Assembly: GCA_942490535.1 (NCBI GenBank)
Contig: CALNXQ010000008.1
Location: 620,001-684,000 of the forward strand
Length of the DNA: 64,000 nt
Reading direction: 5' to 3'
DNA from: JAEINY01 sp942490535
Lineage (GTDB): Bacteria > Bacteroidota > Bacteroidia > Bacteroidales > Marinilabiliaceae
Under the pieces are notes generated by a model that was not told the origin of the DNA, made no database searches, and saw only the letters and a program-made list of their open reading frames with translations. Positions 1 to 9,796 of the stretch are shown here, one piece after another. The translations under genes were made by a program, and so were the position numbers. Each line of letters begins with the position of its first letter. Within the stretch, counting starts at the first letter, position 1.

Positions 1-267
1 AAAACTAGGCTTTCGACCGCGTCGCCCGTCCTTTTTTTTGAAAAAGGGAGCCATTGGTCATGTGCATCGAAAAATTTCCAATCTTATTTTCAGTTCATCC
101 ACCCCATACACCAATTCATACCCCAATTATATTCCTTCGTAATCATATACTCGTTCTCACTCCCTCCTACTTCTATTTTTGTATCATCAATGATTGACTT
201 GAGATGAGTTGTATCTATCATCAACAGCAGTCAATCGGCAATTTTAACTCAATAAATATAGCATATC

Positions 268-1077
268 ATGCACCTGACTAAGTCACTTTTGATACTGGTT
301 CTATCGTTACTCACCATGCCCTTTTCATCATGTGATGAAGTCATTGAATACAGTCCTTATCAAAACATCGTAAAAGATAAATGGCACGGCCAGAATACAG
401 CCAATATCAAAATACTTAACGGGCGATCCGAAGAGGAATTCAAACCCTTTAAAATAGCATTGATAGCCGATAGTCACACCTATTATGACGATTTGAAACA
501 GCAAGTTAACTACATCAACACGCGCCAGGACATTGATTTTGTGATACACCTGGGTGACATCACCCTGAGTGCCATCAACCGTGAATTTAACTGGTTCAGT
601 GACATCATCAACGAAATAAATGTGCCGGTTATTACACTGATTGGCAATCACGACTGCCTGGCCAATGGATATGAAATCTACAAAGAGATGTTTGGCCCTT
701 CCAACTTTGAGTTCGCTTATAACGGTGTCAAATTTGTCATGCTCGATGATGTAGTGTGGGAAAAACACGTAGAAGATCCCGATTTTGAATGGTTCACCAA
801 GGCCATCACCAACGACAACCATTACAGGCATGTCATACCCTTTGCACACATTCCACCATGGGACGACCAATTCAGCTACGGCAATGAATTATTCTACAAT
901 TACCTGTTAGAACAGCAAGATATCTCCCTGTCGGTACACGGGCATGGCCATTCTTACAATGTACGAAGACCCTACGGAGCCGTTAATTACCTGTCGGTGC
1001 CCAGCTGTAACCGCGATCAATTGGTAATCCTGGATATTCAAGCGGATACCCTCTCTTTTGAGAACGTCGCCTACTAA
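268..1077 (+). CDS. Calcineurin-like metallophosphoesterase lipoprotein
   Basis: Predicted exported phosphoesterase of 269 residues. The N-terminus is a lipoprotein signal with the lipobox cysteine near residue 22 (sequence PFSSC). The metallophosphoesterase motif series is in order: DSH near 68-70, GD near 96-97, GNHD near 126-129 and a GHGH motif near 229-232; these residues bind the two metal ions in the family. Substrate is not predictable; it could be a phosphomonoester, phosphodiester or nucleotide. The protein should be anchored in the periplasm or on the surface. It starts at an ATG preceded by an AT-rich leader without a Shine-Dalgarno sequence, as is usual in Bacteroidota. The next gene lies about 80 bp downstream on the same strand and may be co-transcribed. 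Confidence 0.88.
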   Translation: MHLTKSLLILVLSLLTMPFSSCDEVIEYSPYQNIVKDKWHGQNTANIKILNGRSEEEFKPFKIALIADSHTYYDDLKQQVNYINTRQDIDFVIHLGDITLSAINREFNWFSDIINEINVPVITLIGNHDCLANGYEIYKEMFGPSNFEFAYNGVKFVMLDDVVWEKHVEDPDFEWFTKAITNDNHYRHVIPFAHIPPWDDQFSYGNELFYNYLLEQQDISLSVHGHGHSYNVRRPYGAVNYLSVPSCNRDQLVILDIQADTLSFENVAY

Positions 1078-1154
1078 AAAATACAATCGCATAACAAACT
1101 AGTTCGGTGTATGGATATTTCCACACACCCGATCATCTATTATCTGCTTCAAAC

Positions 1155-1823
1155 ATGCAAAAAAGCTTTCTGCTCTGCTTCATAAGTATCTTATTGGTCT
1201 TTCCATCGAAAGGATGGGCACAGGCCAATCCCTTACCATCCAACGATCGATCCCCCTTTTTTACAGATGTTTACCGCGAACGCACTACGGTTATCAAAAA
1301 CGATACCGTCACTTATAAAGCCCGATGGTTTCTGCCCGATCAATACAAAGTGCAATATGCGGGCGGCATAGGATTCATGTCTGTCGGATTTGGTTATCAG
1401 CTGCTGCCCCGTTACTCGCCATCCTTATATTATGGGTATTTAAGTGAATCTTTTGGAGGCAGTATCAACCGGGTACACACCGTATCCCTGAAAAACACGT
1501 TTCTCCTCACCCGCCAACCGCTTTGGGGATGTCTGAATCCAACAGCCGGTATTTCGGTCAACTGGGGGCACACTAACAATACCTTTGATCAATTGCCCGA
1601 GCACTACCCCGAGAAATACTACTTTCAGAATAAAATACACTTTGCGCCGTTTATAGGAGGAGAAGTAATATTGAATCTTCCAAAATCGGCCTTTGAAGCC
1701 TGTGGCATCTATGCCGAAGTATCCGCACTGGATGCCTATATACTGGAGTGTATCCGCACCAGTTATGTGAAACCCCATATGATTCTTTCGGTGGCGGTGG
1801 GGGTGACGTTTTACCTCAGATAA
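1155..1823 (+). CDS. Secreted protein, probable outer membrane beta-barrel
   Basis: About 222 residues from the ATG at 1155, chosen because it begins a clean signal peptide (MQKSFLLCF...GWAQ); a further upstream start at 1107 is possible but would bury the signal. The mature part has alternating hydrophobic and aromatic residues typical of short outer membrane beta-barrel proteins and ends in VGVTFYLR, a plausible terminal beta-strand. No family is recognised. The last 195 bp, including the stop codon, are duplicated at about 95% identity at 7001-7195, so this is the intact parent of the fragment there. Confidence 0.7.
   Translation: MQKSFLLCFISILLVFPSKGWAQANPLPSNDRSPFFTDVYRERTTVIKNDTVTYKARWFLPDQYKVQYAGGIGFMSVGFGYQLLPRYSPSLYYGYLSESFGGSINRVHTVSLKNTFLLTRQPLWGCLNPTAGISVNWGHTNNTFDQLPEHYPEKYYFQNKIHFAPFIGGEVILNLPKSAFEACGIYAEVSALDAYILECIRTSYVKPHMILSVAVGVTFYLR
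1629..1823 (+). repeat. Direct duplication, copy 1
   Basis: This 195 bp stretch, the 3' end of the intact gene, matches 7001-7195 in the same orientation with nine mismatches and no gaps by eye. Most mismatches leave the encoded residues unchanged. It bounds the left side of the TonB/DUF4249 block. Confidence 0.93.
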
Positions 1824-1862
1824 TTACAATTTCATCTATGCATGTAATGGGTTTATGTAATC

Positions 1863-4194
1863 CTAAAAACTCCTTTTAAACGATACAAATGGCATAATTG
1901 GAAACATCACCAGTTGTTTGAACTGAGCCTTTTCATCCCGATAAATAATATAAGGATTCATCCGGTTATACACATTAATAAGACCCAACGACCAGGTACG
2001 CGTCCCCCGGCGTTTCTGCCGCTCCATGTGAAAACCCAGATCCAGGCGATGATAGGTTTTTAAGCGGTAGTTATTGGGTCCATTATAATAATCGGCCGAT
2101 GGGGCATTGAACCATGTGTCCTTGCCTATAAACTGATTAACCGGACTCTCAATAGCCTGCGAAGGTAATGTAACCGGCGTACCGGAGTGCAATGCAAAGT
2201 TTCCGGTCAGCCATCCCTTTGACTTTTCTTTCATGTATATATGCCACGATCCGGTAAGTGACAAGTCATGACGCAGATCAAAATCGGACGGAAACCACTG
2301 CCCATGATTAACAGACGGAAAAGAGACTTCGCCTTTGCTCCATGAATACCCCATCCGAATATTCCATGACGAACCGCGATATTCAGCCAAGACGTCACAT
2401 CCATAAAATTGCCCTTCCCCTTGCTCAATGGTTTCGCGATATTGGTTCGCCGAATACAAGAACGAAGGGTGCAGGTAATTACCAGCCAGGTTTTGGGATC
2501 TCTTAAAATAGCCTTCCACATCGAAATGCAGGGAGGCACCCGCCTGCCAATGAAAACCACCCGAAAACTGATAGCCTGTCTGAGGTTTAAAAGAGTCTGC
2601 CAACGGAATCCAGGTATATCCGGGAAAACCATTCGTTGTTTTAGTTAAGGCATACATGGGTTGAACATTGTACATAGCCCCTGCCTTAAAAGAAAAACGA
2701 TTACTTAAATAATAGTTAGCCGATAATCTGGGCTCTATTGAAACATGATCAAATAGTTGATGGCCAAACACCGAACTCCGAACACCTAACTCAATGACTA
2801 AAGGATGTGAATTGTAATGCACCGAAACAAATCCGGCAGCTCCTAACTGTGTATGCTCTTCACCGCCATAGCGTGATATTTCTTCGTGCTCCTCATACTG
2901 TTTGTGTGGCAGTTCAAAAAGCCGCCAAAAACCTTCCGTCCCCAACTGAATCCTGAATTTATCATTCAATGGTCGTTGATAACTTGCTTTCACCCCATAC
3001 TCCTGCATCCCCGAAGTCTGTAGTTGATTTCGTTTGCCATCAGATTGCGTGAAGGTATACTGTTCAAATTCGTAAAATCGACTGTAATGCAAAGACACTT
3101 CAGTAAATCCACCCTTATTATCCATTGTATTCCATCGTAGCGCACCTAAATGATTCCCCCATCCCTGATCCATATTGGTCTTCATATCATCATCACGCGA
3201 CTTTAGAAACAATTTATCCTGGCCGGTGTAATAACTCAGGTAAAACTGATGCTTCTTCCACAGTGTGACGTTGACTTTGCCGTTCACATCCAAAAAATGC
3301 AAACCTGGCACAACATTACCATCCTGCACCTGAGAAGCGATACCAGTCACTAATAAATCGGGCCACGAACGGCGTACTGAAAATAAAAAAGAGGCCTTCT
3401 CTTTTACAATCGGACCTTCAGCCGTTATTCCGGCAGCAATGGTACTCAGTGTAAAATCACCCTTCATTTGCTTCTTGTTACCTTCCCGCACCGAAACATC
3501 AAGCACAGAAGATAAACGACCACCATACCGGGCAGGAATACCACCTTTAAACAGATTCACATGCTTGAGCGTAGTGCTATTAAATACCGATAACAAGCCA
3601 AAGGCATGATTTAAATTATATACTGGCGATCCATCCAATAATATTAAAATTCTGATCATGTCGGCCGCCCCGTACAAATAATTCAGAGCCCCCTTCGCGC
3701 CCGGCACTCACTCCGGCAAGCGTTTTCAGTCCGGCTATCAGATTGCTTTCACCGGCTACTGATGGTGCCCACACGACATCATTTATTGGTAATTGCAATT
3801 GGCCCATTTGCATGCTCGTCGTCACCCCTTTGGAGGAAGGGGCTATGACCGTCATCTCATCGAGACTCACGCCACCACTCAACTGGATATTAACCAGTGT
3901 ATCGGCTGACACCTCCAACTGAATCAAATGTGTTTGATAACCTATAAAAGAAACCTGTAAGGTTACAGCACCACGACTAACCACCATTGAGTAATGCCCA
4001 TACGTATTAGACACCGTTCCATTTCTGCCGGAGGAATCCCATACCGTGGCTGCAGGCAAGGCTTCTCCGGATTGGATATCCGTTATTACACCGGAGATCT
4101 TCACCACATTTTGTCCAAGGAGAGAGAAAGAAATAGAAAGAAAAACCAAATAAAGTATAATCTGCCTGTTCAGCATCTTAATTGATTTGAGCAT
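1863..4194 (-). pseudogene. TonB-dependent receptor, broken by a single-base frameshift
   Basis: Outer membrane receptor that would import an unknown ligand using TonB energy. The 5' part carries a signal peptide (MLNRQIILYLVF...LLGQ), a carboxypeptidase-regulatory-like domain with GYQTHL, then the start of the plug domain with ELFVRGG. That frame stops at 3616. The remaining plug and barrel, about 600 residues, continue in the next frame from ILLDGSPVYN and end in an aromatic residue (SFKRSF). Adding one base at about 3636-3648 restores the family pattern RHDQNF-x-ILLDG. Start is 4194 or 4176. It follows the DUF4249 lipoprotein by 16 bp, a classic receptor/lipoprotein pair. Either a true frameshift or an assembly error. 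Confidence 0.85.
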
Positions 4195-4210
4195 TGAATA
4201 AAGAATAGTT

Positions 4211-5083
4211 TTAGTTTTTGGCTTCCTTAGGTTGAGATATGTCGAATTCAACAACAGATACACCTGCAAATAGGCCAGCTCCACCTTCCATGTTAGATGG
4301 TAAATGAATGGCTTGCCAGGTAAATGGCAATTGGATATTAGGATCATAATAACGCTGCCAAAAAGCGGCTTTATAATACATATCAAAGGTTTCAGAAACG
4401 GCTAACACCTGAATCCGATCCCCTTCAGCGGCTAAAAGCAAACTCCCTTTTCCATTAACAAATCCTTCGGCAGGGCAGCGTACAAATAAATCGAAGGAAT
4501 ACGAAAAACCATCCGGCCCCATTGAATTATAGGCCCGGTTAAACGAATCGGCCAAGGGTGAATTACAATAGTACATATCACTCTGCTCCCATGAACCATC
4601 TTCATTAGAACTGTATGCATAGATGTACAAGGCACTGATTGGATCAGGTAAAGAGGACACCTCCAATTCAAACACGGTTTCACCCCATCCATCCGTACGG
4701 ATGAACGCACAGGTCATGTCAGGTTTTTCCGGCACAAAATCCTCTGCACTCATTTCAATCCCCTGCGAACCAGATACACATAGGCGATAGTGCTTATTCT
4801 CGCGGGCACGATGAGTTAAACGATAATTACCCGGCTTCCATTCTTCTGCCAGCCCTATACTTTCATCGTTCTCAAAGAGTTCCACCCGGGCCTTGCCAAT
4901 GGGTTCGAACCGGGCACTATCCGGATGGCCCGACCAGCTCAGTTGCACAGCAATAACTGAATCAGCCATTAACACACCATTTACAACAGGTATTCTTTCA
5001 GTCAGTGGAAAACCACCATCATACTCGATACAGCCGGATAAACAAGTAACGAAAAACCCAACTAACAAAAAAAGGCGTCCCAT
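4211..5083 (-). CDS. DUF4249-family lipoprotein, TonB receptor partner
   Basis: 290-residue lipoprotein with lipobox LSGC (cysteine near 18). The beginning of the mature part (hydrophobic VVNGVL, then an Ig-like stretch with LSWSGHPDS and VELFENDESIG) matches the DUF4249 pattern of Bacteroidota. These proteins sit next to TonB receptors with a carboxypeptidase-like N-terminal domain and are thought to act as surface partners; the ligand is unknown. The ATG abuts the stop codon of the upstream beta-barrel gene with no gap, and the broken receptor follows 16 bp downstream, so all three were one transcript. Confidence 0.8.
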   Translation of the reverse strand: MGRLFLLVGFFVTCLSGCIEYDGGFPLTERIPVVNGVLMADSVIAVQLSWSGHPDSARFEPIGKARVELFENDESIGLAEEWKPGNYRLTHRARENKHYRLCVSGSQGIEMSAEDFVPEKPDMTCAFIRTDGWGETVFELEVSSLPDPISALYIYAYSSNEDGSWEQSDMYYCNSPLADSFNRAYNSMGPDGFSYSFDLFVRCPAEGFVNGKGSLLLAAEGDRIQVLAVSETFDMYYKAAFWQRYYDPNIQLPFTWQAIHLPSNMEGGAGLFAGVSVVEFDISQPKEAKN

Positions 5084-5731
5084 TTAGTCTTTACCCTTCT
5101 TTCCGCCAAAAGACAAAATAACCGAAAATTGCAAGGTGCGACTCTTCCCAAAGTCATAAGTCCTACTATGCACTTCCTCACCGGTAGGAGAAAGATAGTG
5201 ACCACCATAACTTTCTATTTCCGTGTTAAATGTATGCGCATACCTCACTACAAAATCAAAATATCGCATGTGAAACCCAGCCCCTACATATCCAGCATGA
5301 TCATAAGTTGGCCCCAGTCGATCACCACCTAGCAAATCATACAAACTATATCCAAACTCATAGCCTCCCGAGACGTAAAATCGATTATTAATCATGTAAT
5401 TCACACCCAACGGAGCCGAGACGTAGTAGGCGTTCTCTTTTATTTCACCTGACGAAGAATATTCTGTATTTTCGCCAATATTATATATAGCATCCCACTC
5501 TTTCATTACCGACTTTCGGTTAAACATACTCTCAATGGATATGCTCACTTTGGGACTACATTTGATGCGCCACGCATACCCCAAATGGTATCCTAATGCC
5601 GGAGAATACTCTCTATCGGTATCATCCTTGTCAAACCAGGTTAGATTTGCACCAGCTTTAATACCACTAGCTGGTTGGGATAATAAAGCAGTCGGGATAA
5701 TAAAAAGTAAACTTAAAAATAGTGTTTTCAT
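5084..5731 (-). CDS. Outer membrane beta-barrel protein (PorT-like family)
   Basis: About 215 residues from the ATG at 5731, where a signal peptide begins (MKTLFLSLLFIIPTALLSQ). The mature start, ASGIKAGANLTWF, and later strands such as YYVSAPLGVNYMIN and FYVSGGYEFGYS are typical of the PorT-like/OMP beta-barrel family found throughout Bacteroidota. It is first in a three-gene set with the DUF4249 lipoprotein and TonB receptor, so it may assist the same uptake system; this is inference. A hairpin lies just upstream at 5746-5764. Confidence 0.75.
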   Translation of the reverse strand: MKTLFLSLLFIIPTALLSQPASGIKAGANLTWFDKDDTDREYSPALGYHLGYAWRIKCSPKVSISIESMFNRKSVMKEWDAIYNIGENTEYSSSGEIKENAYYVSAPLGVNYMINNRFYVSGGYEFGYSLYDLLGGDRLGPTYDHAGYVGAGFHMRYFDFVVRYAHTFNTEIESYGGHYLSPTGEEVHSRTYDFGKSRTLQFSVILSFGGKKGKD

Positions 5732-5745
5732 AAAATCAAAAATTT

Positions 5746-5764
5746 GAGGTGGCTTCGCCACCTC
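5746..5764 (-). terminator. Hairpin between the 245-residue ORF and the beta-barrel gene
   Basis: GAGGTGGC pairs perfectly with GCCACCTC around a 3-base loop. On the minus strand it is followed by AAATTTTTG, a weak U-tract. It lies 15 bp past the stop of the upstream gene and 14 bp before the ATG of the next, so it is a terminator or attenuator. Confidence 0.55.
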
Positions 5765-5779
5765 GTATAAGTAAAATTG

Positions 5780-6684
5780 TTATAAATAACAAGCATCATC
5801 TTCACCCACCCCTCTTGTCCACACTTTAAAACTAGATGCTCTAGTGCCATAATCAAAATAGAATACTCTTACACTACGTGCTTGGTCCGAGTATATTTTA
5901 CTTGAATGGTATACATCATTAATAGGACTATCCGGGCGACGATCAGTTGTATTCCATGTATGAAATTGTACTGTATTATTCGGTTTAATGTAATGCATAG
6001 TTGTATAATCATTCCATCCAAACCATCCCTTCTTCTGCGCCGACATATAAATCATATAACCCACAACATGCCTAAACCCCTGATTACTGTTACTATAATC
6101 AATTCGCTCACGGCTACAGCGCATATATCTAGACCCATCAAATTTTTTACATATCTGGCCAACGGGTGTATTAACAGTTGAACCTTTTAATAAACTACCG
6201 CTTTCATTCCAATAAGAAATAGAATTTACATTCTTAAAGTCGCGTAACTCACCTCCAATAATAGCTTGTCCATACATATTCAAACAAGAAGTGATGGAAA
6301 TCTTATCTACTTTAAAGAAAAATGCCATATCATCTTCACTTTCAGCAAACACAAACAAATCTTGATAATTTTGCTTAAACGATAAATATTCTTCATCACT
6401 GGAGATTTGTTCATATTCGTCGCTTGCCAATTCATATGCAGACCATAATGAAAAGAATCCAATTTTCTCTTCCCAGTTCGAGCGCTCTTCTTCACACATT
6501 GTTGCAGAAGAAATCATTAATTTATAAAACTAGCCTCATCTTTATAGGTTGGTATTCCATTTTCTGACCAAACCTCCTTCACTGTTTCATCAATTATTTC
6601 AGTAATTTCTTTTTCATCACCTTGGCAGGCACTGAACATTCCAACAATTCCTAACAAAAGTAGGTAATACGACACTTTTATCAT
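5780..6684 (-). pseudogene. Bacteroidota lipoprotein, probably split by one base
   Basis: Two abutting frames appear to be one gene. A short frame from 6684 to 6517 (55 residues) has a lipoprotein signal with lipobox FSAC and ends GIPTYKDEASFIN. A 245-residue frame from 6517 continues MISSATMCEEERSNWEEKIGF. Inserting one T near 6518-6522 joins them as SFINLMISS, giving the pattern 'KDEExF...MSEEERxxWE..GF' that I associate with Bacteroidota lipoproteins of unknown role. The present join is TAATG, a stop-start overlap, so coupled translation is also possible. The 245-residue part alone has no signal peptide. Function unknown. Confidence 0.65.
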
Positions 6685-6738
6685 ACTTTTACTCTTCTAT
6701 TTGGGAGCTGTAACTCCCATTAATCAATTCTAGTTTAT

Positions 6739-6774
6739 ACACCCTTCTTCGGTAACGAGGTGGGGTGTTTTTTT
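6739..6774 (+). terminator. Terminator-like hairpin without an obvious parent gene
   Basis: ACACCC pairs with GGGTGT and is followed by seven Ts on the plus strand. No plus-strand gene ends here; the only neighbour is the minus-strand lipoprotein starting at 6684. It may be left over from a lost gene. Confidence 0.4.
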
Positions 6775-7000
6775 ATGCCCCGTTATTATTCATACTAATC
6801 TTCCAAACAATCAATTAAATCTCATGTTTTTTTATACGACAATTACCATTAAACCCATCAAAAATCTGATGAATAAACTGTCTATTTGTCTTCCAAAATC
6901 CAAATTTTAATTAACAATACGCACAAAGATATATATTTACATAAGAATGCAAAAAATAAATGATATTTTTTTTGTTAACAAATCAGTTTTGGAATTTAAA

Positions 7001-7195
7001 AATCAAATACACTTTGCGCCGTTTATAGGAGGAGAAGTAATATTAAATCTTCCAAAATCGGCCTTTGAAGCCTGTGGCATCTATGCCGAAGTATCCGCAC
7101 TGGATGCCTATATACTGGAGTGTATCCGCACCAGCTATGTGAAACCCCACATGATTCTTTCAGTGGCGGTGGGTGTGACCTTTTACCTGAAATAA
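7001..7195 (+). pseudogene. 3' fragment, duplicate of the gene at 1155-1823
   Basis: Encodes QIHFAPFIGGEV...VGVTFYLK and its stop, matching the last 64 residues of the gene at 1155-1823 (195 bp, about 95% identical). The reading frame is open from an ATG at 6947, which would give an 82-residue product with an unrelated AT-rich N-terminus and no signal peptide, so it is probably not functional. It forms a direct repeat around the TonB/DUF4249/lipoprotein block. Confidence 0.85.
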
Positions 7196-7196
7196 A

Positions 7197-7236
7197 AACA
7201 CCCTCCTGCCAATCTAAAAAGAGGCACAAGGGTGTT
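7197..7236. terminator. Bidirectional terminator between the fragment and menB
   Basis: AACACCCT pairs with AGGGTGTT, with an inner TGCC/GGCA pairing. The stem is followed by TTTT on the plus strand and by TTTTT on the minus strand. It sits between the stop at 7195 and the converging menB stop at 7281. Confidence 0.7.
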
Positions 7237-7280
7237 TTAATAGCTCGTATCTAAGGTCTAAAATCTATACGCTAACAGCA

Positions 7281-8102
7281 TCACGGAAACTTAGGAAACT
7301 GCTGAAAATCGGGATCGCGTTTCTCCAGAAATGCTTTGCGGCCTTCCTGGGCTTCTTCCATCAGGTAGAACATCAAGGTGGCGTCACCGGCCATCTCCAT
7401 GATACCGGTCTGACCATCCAGTTCGGCGTTCAAACCTCGTTTGATCATGCGCAAGGCCATGGGACTACGTTGCAACATAATTTTACACCATTCAATGGTG
7501 GCTTCTTCCAGCTCTTCAAAAGACACCACACGGTTCACCATTCCCATTTCCTCCGCTTCGTGTGCGGAGTATTGCTTGCACAAAAACCAAATTTCGCGGG
7601 CTTTTTTCTGTCCCACGTGACGTGCCAGGTAAGACGACCCAAACCCACCGTCGAAACTACCTACTTTAGGGCCGCTCTGACCAAAAAGGGCGTTGTCGCT
7701 GGCTATGGTTAAGTCGCACACCACATGCAACACATGACCGCCGCCAATGGCATAACCATTCACCATGGCCACCACAGGCTTGGGCATGGAGCGGATGCGC
7801 TTGTGCAGATCCAATACATTCAGTCGAGGTACGCCATCCTCATCAATATAACCCCCATAGCCTTTTACGTTTTGGTCACCTCCCGAACAAAATGCTTTGT
7901 CTCCTTCACCGGTCAATACCACCACACCGATGTCTTGCCGCTCGCGACAGATATCAAAAGCATCTATCAGTTCATTTACCGTTTGAGGGCGAAAGGCATT
8001 GTACACTTCCGGTCGGTTGATGGTGACCTTACCAATACCTTCGAAAAACTCGAAGCGGATATCTTTATACTCCTTTACCGGAGCCCAATTACGTTGACTC
8101 AT
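7281..8102 (-). CDS. menB: 1,4-dihydroxy-2-naphthoyl-CoA synthase
   Basis: 273-residue crotonase-fold enzyme that closes the second ring of the menaquinone head group, converting O-succinylbenzoyl-CoA to 1,4-dihydroxy-2-naphthoyl-CoA in the cytoplasm. Visible hallmarks are the substrate loop with CSGGDQNVKG, the oxyanion-hole segment NGYAIGGGHVLH, the FGQSGPKVGSFDGG stretch typical of MenB rather than general enoyl-CoA hydratases, and the C-terminal EGRKAFLEKRDPDF. Length is normal. Its ATG overlaps the menD stop by four bases (ATGA), implying coupled translation. Last gene of menF-menD-menB in this window. Confidence 0.97.
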   Translation of the reverse strand: MSQRNWAPVKEYKDIRFEFFEGIGKVTINRPEVYNAFRPQTVNELIDAFDICRERQDIGVVVLTGEGDKAFCSGGDQNVKGYGGYIDEDGVPRLNVLDLHKRIRSMPKPVVAMVNGYAIGGGHVLHVVCDLTIASDNALFGQSGPKVGSFDGGFGSSYLARHVGQKKAREIWFLCKQYSAHEAEEMGMVNRVVSFEELEEATIEWCKIMLQRSPMALRMIKRGLNAELDGQTGIMEMAGDATLMFYLMEEAQEGRKAFLEKRDPDFQQFPKFP

Positions 8103-9796
8103 AACTCTTCTTTTAATCTTTTAAAATAAGCTTTCAAGACCCCGGCATTTTCCTTGGCAGGTGTCTTCACCTCTAATATAATCGGTTTATCATTCTCGTC
8201 AAAAAGCCGGGGCAGCATTTCTTTTAAGGTAGCCTGATCATCCGCCAACAGGTAATCCAGACCATACATCTCTGCCAATGGTTTAAGCTGAATAGTTTGG
8301 GAAGCTTCGAAAAATGTTTCCAATTGTTCCGTATCTGAAGGCCCTGGAATAAATCTAAAGATTCCGCCACCACCATTATTCACTACAATAATTCGCAGAT
8401 TGGAACGCAGGTAATGGTTCCACAATCCGTTATTATCATACATAAAGGATAAATCCCCCACAACCAATACCGTTTTCTTACCCGAAGCATAACACGCCCC
8501 TACAGCCGTACTCAAACAACCATCAATACCGCTGGTTCCCCGATTGGAGAAGCTCTCCGGTTTATAAAATTCGTTGAACAACTGCGCATAGCGGATCGCT
8601 GAACTGTTACCCCATTGCACCTGCCAATCAGCGGGCAGTTGATGAGCCAGTTCTTCATACGCTTTTAAGTCACTCCAATCGATGCTTTGCAAGTACTCGT
8701 CATGGTGGGCCTCAGAGCGGTCCGCGCGTTTTTGCCAGGTATCTTTATAACGGCTTTTCACTGATTCCACCAACGGTAAAATTTGCTCCAGAAATTCCCT
8801 CGGCTCAGACTCTATGGAAGTTGTGAGTTGCCGATAAGTATCCAAATGACGACTGACCGGGCTAATGTGCCAATGGAATTTAGCCGGATATTGGCGCAGG
8901 AAAGTTTTAACCATTTTAGAAACCACTGCTCCATCCACCGTAATCAATAAAGTAGGCTTGAAAAAATGCACCTCATCTTCCGTGATGGTCGACACCACTT
9001 TGTCCACCCCCGAAATAATCGCCTCTCCCCTTACATTGGAAATGGTTTCCGTCAAAACAACCACCTGCTCCAGGTCTGCCAGCTTTAACAGCAATTCATT
9101 TAATAACGGATCCGGCTTTTGAGCGCCAACCAGAATCATGATGCGGTCACTCTTGTTCCAGGTAGCAGCCAATTGCTCTAAATCTTCAGGTAATATCATA
9201 TGACTGGTCCGCACTTGCTGAATCGTTCGCACAGGTTTACCGGAATGAACTGTTTTGCCATACAAAGGCTCACGCAAGGGCAAATTAATATGCACGGGTC
9301 CGGGTTGCGGATAACAGCACTGGTAAAACGCTTCATTTACCAGCCGGTTCACATACCAGGCATCATCTTCGTTAGTTGCAGCAACCGGCAATTGACAGGA
9401 AAATTTCACCACATTGTCCAATGCCCCCTCTTGACGAATGGTCTGACCATCCGCCTGATCAATCCACTCCACCGGCCGATCAGCACTGATCACTACCAAC
9501 GGAATTTGCTGATAATAGGCCTCCGACAAGGCCGGCGCATAATTTAGTAAAGCCGATCCACTGGTACAGACCAATGCTACCGGACGCCCCGTTTGCTGGG
9601 CCATCCCCAGGGCAAAAAAACCAGCACTTCGTTCATCCACAATACTGAAACATTCCAGCTCCGGCTGGGCTGCAAATGTCATAATAAGGGGTGCATTTCT
9701 GGATCCGGGTGATATCACCACTTCCTTCAATCCTTCTGCCAAACAAATATCCACTAAAGTCTTAACAACTTTCTTCTCAGAAACAGGTTTACTCAT
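8099..9796 (-). CDS. menD: 2-succinyl-5-enolpyruvyl-6-hydroxy-3-cyclohexene-1-carboxylate synthase
   Basis: 565-residue thiamine-diphosphate enzyme that joins isochorismate with 2-oxoglutarate in menaquinone synthesis. It has the N-terminal catalytic part with VISPGSRNAPL and VCTSGSALLNY, and the C-terminal cofactor-binding part with GDLSFMYDNNGLW and NNGGGGIF, which supply the metal and diphosphate ligands. Length fits the family. It overlaps menF by eight bases and menB by four, so the three are translated as one operon. Confidence 0.97.
   Translation of the reverse strand: MSKPVSEKKVVKTLVDICLAEGLKEVVISPGSRNAPLIMTFAAQPELECFSIVDERSAGFFALGMAQQTGRPVALVCTSGSALLNYAPALSEAYYQQIPLVVISADRPVEWIDQADGQTIRQEGALDNVVKFSCQLPVAATNEDDAWYVNRLVNEAFYQCCYPQPGPVHINLPLREPLYGKTVHSGKPVRTIQQVRTSHMILPEDLEQLAATWNKSDRIMILVGAQKPDPLLNELLLKLADLEQVVVLTETISNVRGEAIISGVDKVVSTITEDEVHFFKPTLLITVDGAVVSKMVKTFLRQYPAKFHWHISPVSRHLDTYRQLTTSIESEPREFLEQILPLVESVKSRYKDTWQKRADRSEAHHDEYLQSIDWSDLKAYEELAHQLPADWQVQWGNSSAIRYAQLFNEFYKPESFSNRGTSGIDGCLSTAVGACYASGKKTVLVVGDLSFMYDNNGLWNHYLRSNLRIIVVNNGGGGIFRFIPGPSDTEQLETFFEASQTIQLKPLAEMYGLDYLLADDQATLKEMLPRLFDENDKPIILEVKTPAKENAGVLKAYFKRLKEEL

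Noticed and set aside
1..267. Promoter or end of an upstream gene
   Set aside because: A TATTTTTG at 174-181 fits the -7 box but there is no matching -33 element, and no reading frame enters from the left that I could support.
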